A DNA stretch of 53,503 nt from Salegentibacter flavus. GTDB lineage: Bacteria > Bacteroidota > Bacteroidia > Flavobacteriales > Flavobacteriaceae. Below the pieces are notes generated by a model. It was not told where the DNA came from. It saw only the letters and a list, made by a program, of their open reading frames with translations, and searched no databases. The stretch spans positions 1 through 53,503 of the forward strand of contig NZ_FOVL01000025.1 in assembly GCF_900115145.1 (NCBI RefSeq). The letters are read 5' to 3'. Position 1 is the first letter of the stretch. The number at the start of each line of letters is the position of its first letter. A program made the translations under genes and the position numbers. Shown here in pieces: positions 48,869 through 53,503 of this stretch.

Positions 48869-51424
48869 CTATCCACATTTGGAAGAACCGCAGTCCTGAC
48901 AGGTAAGGCAGCCTTCCTGGTACATAAGATTAGATGATCCGCAATTGCTGCATTTTTGTTTTTGAGCGAGGGTGCCATCGGCAACATATCGCTTAAGGGC
49001 CCGGGCTACACCGTTTTTCCAGGTGTTTATAGACTCGCTGTCTAATTGCAGACTATTGATGAGGTCTACCACTTTTTCTATAGACATACCGTGGCGCAGG
49101 GTACTTGAAATAAGTTTTGCGTAATTCCAATATTCAGGATTAAATTTATGAGATAATCCTTCTATGGTTGTTTTGTAACCGCGTTTGTTCTCATATTGGA
49201 AGTCATACCTCGAAGTCCCATCTTCATTTCTGTTCTTGATGATGAGTCCGTCGTTTACCCAACGTGGGATAAGAATTCCATCTTCATCATCAGAAAATCC
49301 GGTGAAGATCTCGTAAGGTCTATCGTCTATTAATCCTATAAAGGCGATCCATTTATCCTTGTTATTCTGGAACCTAACAACATCAGCGGTAAGAACTTCC
49401 GGCCTGGTGGTTGGGAAAGGGGAATGACTTGCTGTTTCTTGCTCTTCTTTTTTATCTTCATTCGATAGAAGAACTCCGCTTCGGGAGCCATCGCGATATA
49501 CGGTTACTCCTTTACAGCCGGCTTGCCAGGCTTCAAGATAAAGTTGACCTACCAATTCTTCGGTAGCATCGTTTGGAAGGTTAATGGTTACACTAATGGA
49601 GTGATCTACCCATTTTTGAACCGCTCCCTGCATACGCACTTTGCTCAACCAGTCTACATCGTTGGAAGTGGCCTGGTAATATGGAGATGCTTTAACAAGT
49701 TCATCAAGTTCAACCTGAGTGTAAGAACGGTCTATGTCGTGGCCTTTAATTTTCATCCATTCCTTGAAGCGGTGATGGAAAACAACATATTCTTCCCAGG
49801 AATCACCAACTTCATCTACAAAGTCAATTCTACTGTCTTTATCGTTTGGATTAACCTTTCTTCTACGTTTGTAAACAGGCAGGAATACCGGTTCGATTCC
49901 AGAAGTAGTCTGGGTCATTAAGCTTGTAGTTCCGGTGGGAGCGATGGTAAGTAAGGCGATATTTCTTCGGCCGTACTCCTGCATTTCATAATATAGTTTT
50001 TCATCGGCATCTTTAAGTCGAAGGACGAATGGGTTGTTCTTCTCTCTTTCTGAGTCGAAAATTCCGAAAGCACCACGCTCTTTTGCTGCATAAACCGATG
50101 CGCGATATGCTTCAAGAGCGATGGTTTTATGGATCTCTGTTGAGAAATCTATGCCTTTATCGCTTCCGTATTTAATGCCAAGAGCGGCCAGCATATCACC
50201 TTCAGCAGTGATACCTATCCCGGTTCTTCTTCCTTCTTTAGCTTTCTTCTGAATATTTATCCATAGGTTACGCTCAACACCTTTTATCTCAAGCCCTTCA
50301 GGGTCGGCGTCTATTTTTTCTATGATCTTGTCTATTTTTTCCAGCTCAAGATCGATAATGTCATCCATAATTCGCTGAGCTGCTGCGATATGTTTTTTGA
50401 AAAGATCGAAATTGAAACTAGCCTTATCGGTAAAGGGATTCTCTACGTAAGAGTAAAGGTTGATCGCTAAAAGCCTGCAGGAATCATAGGGACAAAGCGG
50501 AATTTCCCCACAAGGATTTGTTGATACTGTTTTGTAACCTAGATCGGCATAACAATCCGGCACCGATTCGTTTATAATGGTATCCCAGAAAAGAATTCCC
50601 GGCTCGGCCGATTTCCACGCATTATGAATAATTTTTTTCCAGAGTTTATTAGCTTCAATTTCCCTGGTGATCTTTGGATTTTCACTGAATATTGGATATT
50701 TCTGAACGTAATTTTTGTTATCCTTTACCGCACGCATAAATTCATCATCTATACGCACAGAAACGTTGGCACCTGTAACTTTGCCCTGCTCCATTTTAGC
50801 GTTGATGAAATCTTCAGAATCAGGGTGATTAATAGAAACTGAAAGCATAAGTGCACCGCGTCTTCCATCCTGAGCCACCTCACGAGTAGAATTGGAATAG
50901 CGCTCCATAAAAGGAACAATTCCGGTAGAGGTAAGGGCCGAATTCTTTACAGCAGAACCCTTAGGGCGTATATGAGAAAGGTCATGGCCAACACCACCGC
51001 GGCGTTTCATAAGCTGTACCTGCTCCTGATCTATTTTCATAACCCCACCGTAGGAATCTGAATTCCCATCGTTCCCAATCACAAAACAGTTTGAAAGAGA
51101 GGCGATCTGGTAAGGATTTCCAATACCGGCCATCGGACTTCCCTGCGGAACGATATATTTGAAGTCTTTGATCAGGTCAAAAACCTCGTTTTCGCTCATC
51201 GGATTTGGATAACGTTTTTCGATTCGGGCAATCTCTTTTGCGATGCGGCGATGCATATCGTTTGGAGTAAGCTCATAAATATTCCCTTCAGAATCTTTCA
51301 GGGCATATTTGTTTACCCATACCCGGGCAGCTAAGTCATCTCCTTTAAAATACTCCAGGGAAGCCTTGAAGGCTTCGTCCTGATCGTAAGTTTTTGGAGG
51401 GGCGGTAGTTGTTGGCGCGCTCAT
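48869..51424 (-). CDS. nrdJ: Adenosylcobalamin-dependent (class II) ribonucleotide reductase
   Basis: An 851-residue class II reductase making deoxyribonucleotides with a B12-derived radical, independent of oxygen. Conserved parts are IASLSNCFVIGND (first redox Cys), KRRGGVGHDLSHIRPKG, the active-site STNPCGEIPL with radical Cys305 and Glu307, and TIAPTGTTSLMTQTTSGIEPVF. The C-terminus ends in a zinc-ribbon/redox tail, KCSNCGSSNLMYQEGCLTCQ followed by DCGSSKCG. No cobalamin riboswitch was found upstream. The reliance on B12 fits the presence of a BtuB-like receptor at 6.7 kb, although that link is inference. Monocistronic. Confidence 0.95.
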   Translation of the reverse strand: MSAPTTTAPPKTYDQDEAFKASLEYFKGDDLAARVWVNKYALKDSEGNIYELTPNDMHRRIAKEIARIEKRYPNPMSENEVFDLIKDFKYIVPQGSPMAGIGNPYQIASLSNCFVIGNDGNSDSYGGVMKIDQEQVQLMKRRGGVGHDLSHIRPKGSAVKNSALTSTGIVPFMERYSNSTREVAQDGRRGALMLSVSINHPDSEDFINAKMEQGKVTGANVSVRIDDEFMRAVKDNKNYVQKYPIFSENPKITREIEANKLWKKIIHNAWKSAEPGILFWDTIINESVPDCYADLGYKTVSTNPCGEIPLCPYDSCRLLAINLYSYVENPFTDKASFNFDLFKKHIAAAQRIMDDIIDLELEKIDKIIEKIDADPEGLEIKGVERNLWINIQKKAKEGRRTGIGITAEGDMLAALGIKYGSDKGIDFSTEIHKTIALEAYRASVYAAKERGAFGIFDSEREKNNPFVLRLKDADEKLYYEMQEYGRRNIALLTIAPTGTTSLMTQTTSGIEPVFLPVYKRRRKVNPNDKDSRIDFVDEVGDSWEEYVVFHHRFKEWMKIKGHDIDRSYTQVELDELVKASPYYQATSNDVDWLSKVRMQGAVQKWVDHSISVTINLPNDATEELVGQLYLEAWQAGCKGVTVYRDGSRSGVLLSNEDKKEEQETASHSPFPTTRPEVLTADVVRFQNNKDKWIAFIGLIDDRPYEIFTGFSDDEDGILIPRWVNDGLIIKNRNEDGTSRYDFQYENKRGYKTTIEGLSHKFNPEYWNYAKLISSTLRHGMSIEKVVDLINSLQLDSESINTWKNGVARALKRYVADGTLAQKQKCSNCGSSNLMYQEGCLTCQDCGSSKCG

Positions 51425-51723
51425 ACTCTATTTAAATTTTTCAGGTTAGTAATCCAGTTCTTGAGAAACTGTTTTGTAAATATAGAGAAAGATAAACAAC
51501 AATTTGCATCATGAAAATAAAAAGTTATCAAAAATTAATTGTTAATAAGCTGAAAATCAGAAATATAATAATTTATCAACAGCAAAAAGTTTACAAATTT
51601 TGAAAAAAATGTAAATTAAATTTGGTAAGGGATAAGCTGCTGAATTTGAAGCAAAAAAGAGGCCGGCTAAAAATTAAGCCGGCCTTCTTTGAATTAACAC
51701 CTATGAAAATTCAAAATAGATTC
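51425..51723. other. nrdJ promoter region and amylase terminator
   Basis: About 300 bp, strongly AT-rich between 51480 and 51640. It contains a half-match to the Nudix-regulator box (ATTTACATT on the minus strand near 51610) that lacks the left arm, and the amylase terminator near 51661. No riboswitch signature is seen. Confidence 0.4.
51655..51684 (-). terminator. Intrinsic terminator after the amylase gene
   Basis: GGCCGGCT (51661-51668) and AGCCGGCC (51677-51684) pair perfectly. In the minus-strand transcript TCTTTTTT follows. The hairpin lies 40 bp past the amylase stop codon. Confidence 0.8.
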
Positions 51724-53172
51724 TTATTTTGAAACAGACCAGATGGCATATCCATTTGCAGGAGCTTCCAAACTAGCTGTTCCGTTTTCATCGGAGGTAG
51801 GGATGTATGTTGAGTTACCACTGTAATCTAAAAGGGTAACATTTTTCCAATTTGTTTGAACGTTTCGGCGTTTGGTATTCTCGCCGGTGCTAATATATAT
51901 AATTAATCCGGGGTTTTCATTATTCCCGTTTCTTTTCATAATATATTCATCTTTATCTACATGGAGAATTTCAATGTCACCTACGGCCAAACTGTTATGA
52001 ATCTCAATTAACTGCTGGATCTCGGCTTGAAAATTTTCATTTTCATAATCTGAATAGAAAATAGTGGGATATCCGGGATGCGTTAAAATAAAAGCATAAG
52101 CCTTCATTTTATTTTCTACGGAAATATTATTATCCTCATTATCGTCTTTTTCGGTATCATGATTTGCCGTAAAGGTTACTGCTTTATCAGGATGGGTTTT
52201 CCATAACATGTCTCTTTCCAAAAAAGTAAGATCGTCATGACGGTCAAAAGCTTCATCGAGTTTGTAAAAAGTTGCAAAATCGAAAGCCCCGCTTCCCGTT
52301 TCTTCTACATAATTGGCAAGATTTGATGCATTTCCATCCCAAAGCTCGGCTACAGAAAATCCGCCAACTTCGTCTAACCAGGCCTTAACCACCCAGGGTT
52401 CAAAACCGGCTACATAATCGAATCTCCAACCATCGAAGCCCATCTCATTCATATAATATTTAGCAACCGAATTCTCCTTTTTCCATAACCAATCCTGTAC
52501 ATACTCCTGGTTGTGATCAAGGTTTGTTTCTTCGTAGAACAAACTACCGTCATCATAGGGACTGGTACTGTTTGGATAGAAATTCTCATAATTTCTGTTA
52601 AACCATCCTGAAGCATTCCCGTTTTCTTCATTGAAAAGGGTCCAGGTATCCTTATCCCGGTACGGGTTATATTCTTTTCCTCCTCCTGAATTATGGTTTA
52701 TCACAATATCGGCGATAACCTCAAGTCCCAGGTTATGAGACTTTTCGATAAGAGCTTCCAACTCAGTTCGTGTTCCAAACCTTGTTGGTGTGGTTTGTTG
52801 CTGATAATATTCCCCAAAGTCGAAATAATCTGAAGGATCGTAACCCATCGAATAACCACCCGATTGTCCTTTGGTAGCTACCGGAAACCATAAACGGTCT
52901 ATTCCTGCATCTGCCCAACCTTCAACTTTATCTGAAAGTGTGGTCCACCATTCGTGGCGCGGTTCAACGTCCCAGTAAAAAGTTTGCATCATTACTTTTT
53001 GCCCGCTTGAGTAATTTCTCAGCTCCAGTAATTCCGGCTCATTTGGTTCCACGGGAATCTCTCCCGAATTATCATCACCGGGATCCACTATTTCATCATC
53101 ATCTTTGGAACAGGAGCTGAAACTCAAAACGAGTCCCAAAAACACCGGGAGTATTAATTTTATTTTTTTCAT
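51724..53172 (-). CDS. Alpha-amylase lipoprotein (GH13)
   Basis: A 482-residue outer-membrane-type lipoprotein. The lipobox is SFSSC with Cys21, followed by an Asp/Glu-rich tether. The GH13 barrel begins QKVMMQTFYWD. Conserved region I is EVIADIVINH. The nucleophile Asp252 is in DGWRFDYVAGF, the acid/base Glu276 in GGFSVAELWDG, and the stabiliser Asp339 in FTANHDTEK. The C-terminal Greek-key domain ends NGYAIWSVSK. The overall form resembles GH13_5-type single-domain amylases that act on maltodextrins or starch. In related genomes such genes end sus-like operons; here an IS element end lies 18 bp upstream of the ATG. Confidence 0.93.
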   Translation of the reverse strand: MKKIKLILPVFLGLVLSFSSCSKDDDEIVDPGDDNSGEIPVEPNEPELLELRNYSSGQKVMMQTFYWDVEPRHEWWTTLSDKVEGWADAGIDRLWFPVATKGQSGGYSMGYDPSDYFDFGEYYQQQTTPTRFGTRTELEALIEKSHNLGLEVIADIVINHNSGGGKEYNPYRDKDTWTLFNEENGNASGWFNRNYENFYPNSTSPYDDGSLFYEETNLDHNQEYVQDWLWKKENSVAKYYMNEMGFDGWRFDYVAGFEPWVVKAWLDEVGGFSVAELWDGNASNLANYVEETGSGAFDFATFYKLDEAFDRHDDLTFLERDMLWKTHPDKAVTFTANHDTEKDDNEDNNISVENKMKAYAFILTHPGYPTIFYSDYENENFQAEIQQLIEIHNSLAVGDIEILHVDKDEYIMKRNGNNENPGLIIYISTGENTKRRNVQTNWKNVTLLDYSGNSTYIPTSDENGTASLEAPANGYAIWSVSK

Positions 53173-53190
53173 CTTTTTAGAATTAAAAAA

Positions 53191-53503
53191 GAGGCCGTCT
53201 AAAAAGTAATTTTTGGGCGGTTTTTTTCTTTTGTGTTATTTGATCTGTAGGCTCTGGTCAGTTTTTCCTATTTTTTTAAGAATGAAAAATAGAAGTAGTA
53301 TCTTTTCTCTTAGGCTATACTAAACTTCTTTAGGTTATGGGCCATTGCTATAAGCCCCATTTCGGTAGTTATTTTATCCATTCCCCGAAGCATAAACCTT
53401 TTGAAGCCCATATTTTGCTTAATATTCCCAAAAACGGCCTCTACATCCCAGCACCTTCGCTTACGATGGGCAATTCCTTCTTCACTGAGTAGCAGGCGCT
53501 TTG
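53191..53503 (-). mobile_element. IS1182-like insertion sequence, one end (continues beyond window)
   Basis: The right edge carries the last part of a transposase gene and about 120 bp of downstream noncoding sequence, ending near GAGGCCGTCT at 53191, which I take as the terminal inverted repeat. A hairpin (CCGTCTAAAAA with TTTTTGGGCGG, two G-U pairs) lies just inside. The exact boundary and target duplication cannot be confirmed without the other end. Confidence 0.6.
53310..53503 (-). CDS. IS1182-like transposase, C-terminal fragment
   Basis: The final 63 codons of a transposase run in from the window edge to a TAA at 53310-53312. The visible part (LLLSEEGIAHRKRRCWDVEA, VFGNIKQNMGFKRFMLRGMD, KITTEMGLIAMAHNLKKFSI) is the DDE-domain C-terminus of IS1182/IS5-superfamily enzymes. 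It includes the Glu of the catalytic triad in DVEAVFGNIK and the Y/N-rich terminal helix. The reading frame is intact in the part seen; the 5' part lies outside the window. Confidence 0.85.
   Translation of the reverse strand, partial: KRLLLSEEGIAHRKRRCWDVEAVFGNIKQNMGFKRFMLRGMDKITTEMGLIAMAHNLKKFSIA

Noticed and set aside
49880-49895. GGTTCGATTCC, resembling a tRNA T-arm
   Set aside because: It lies inside the nrdJ coding sequence and has no acceptor, D or anticodon stems around it.
51605-51620. Third Nudix-regulator box upstream of nrdJ
   Set aside because: Only the ATTTACATT half is present; the TGTA arm is missing, and such half-sites are expected in AT-rich DNA.

Overview
The window reads as chromosomal DNA of a marine-type Bacteroidota, most likely a member of the Flavobacteriaceae near Salegentibacter, Gramella or Zunongwangia. 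The family assignment rests on protein style (LolA, LptF/G, TonB-dependent receptor and SusA-like lipoprotein amylase with flavobacterial signal peptides), an AT-rich composition, near absence of Shine-Dalgarno sites, and repeated matches to the Bacteroidota -7 promoter element TAnnTTTG. The genus is a guess. No rRNA, tRNA, CRISPR array or prophage was seen.

Layout. 1-9.5 kb is sparse and partly accessory: a PycTM-like three-helix membrane protein at the left edge, an NTF2-fold protein with a damaged lipoprotein leader, an unknown membrane-anchored protein, a stand-alone BLUF photoreceptor, a degenerate sulfotransferase-like protein, a Tat-exported Gfo/Idh/MocA oxidoreductase, a DJ-1/PfpI protein, a 51-residue membrane peptide, a BtuB-like TonB-dependent receptor and a single-domain response regulator. 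9.8-21.6 kb is housekeeping: a HAD phosphatase, a small membrane protein, a SanA-like protein, a nitroreductase, then the minus-strand envelope block ftsK-lolA-lptF/G-ribB, followed by dgkA-tpx and a peroxiredoxin-thioredoxin-DUF6952 operon. 21.7-30 kb holds nhaC, a beta-barrel protein, a trans-sulfuration-type PLP enzyme divergent from an Lrp regulator, lpd, a tiny basic peptide, an aldose-epimerase-like protein, a DEAD-box helicase, and an intergenic region with a two-copy palindromic repeat.

30-42 kb is a long plus-strand run: flavin reductase, pabB, tilS, dsbD, an S15/CocE hydrolase, a DUF885 lipoprotein, galM and a sodium/sugar symporter. It meets galK-galT on the minus strand. Next come a Nudix-type regulator, a Tat-exported xylose-isomerase-like TIM-barrel protein and a clan GH-A glycosidase. 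Together these form a galactose (Leloir) cluster, without galE in view, plus a linked extracytoplasmic saccharide module. Two nearly identical inverted-repeat boxes, one in the galK/regulator promoter and one before the TIM-barrel gene, suggest that the Nudix regulator controls both. The right end carries a class II (B12-dependent) ribonucleotide reductase, a GH13 amylase lipoprotein and the end of an IS1182-like element 18 bp upstream of the amylase start codon.

The best candidates for something new are the Nudix-operator regulon with its TIM-barrel/GH-A pair, the covarying palindromic repeat at 29.9-30.1 kb, the thiol peroxidase lacking its resolving cysteine, the BLUF protein with a Thr at the usual Met position, and several tiny genes. 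No unmistakable new defence or mobile system is visible.
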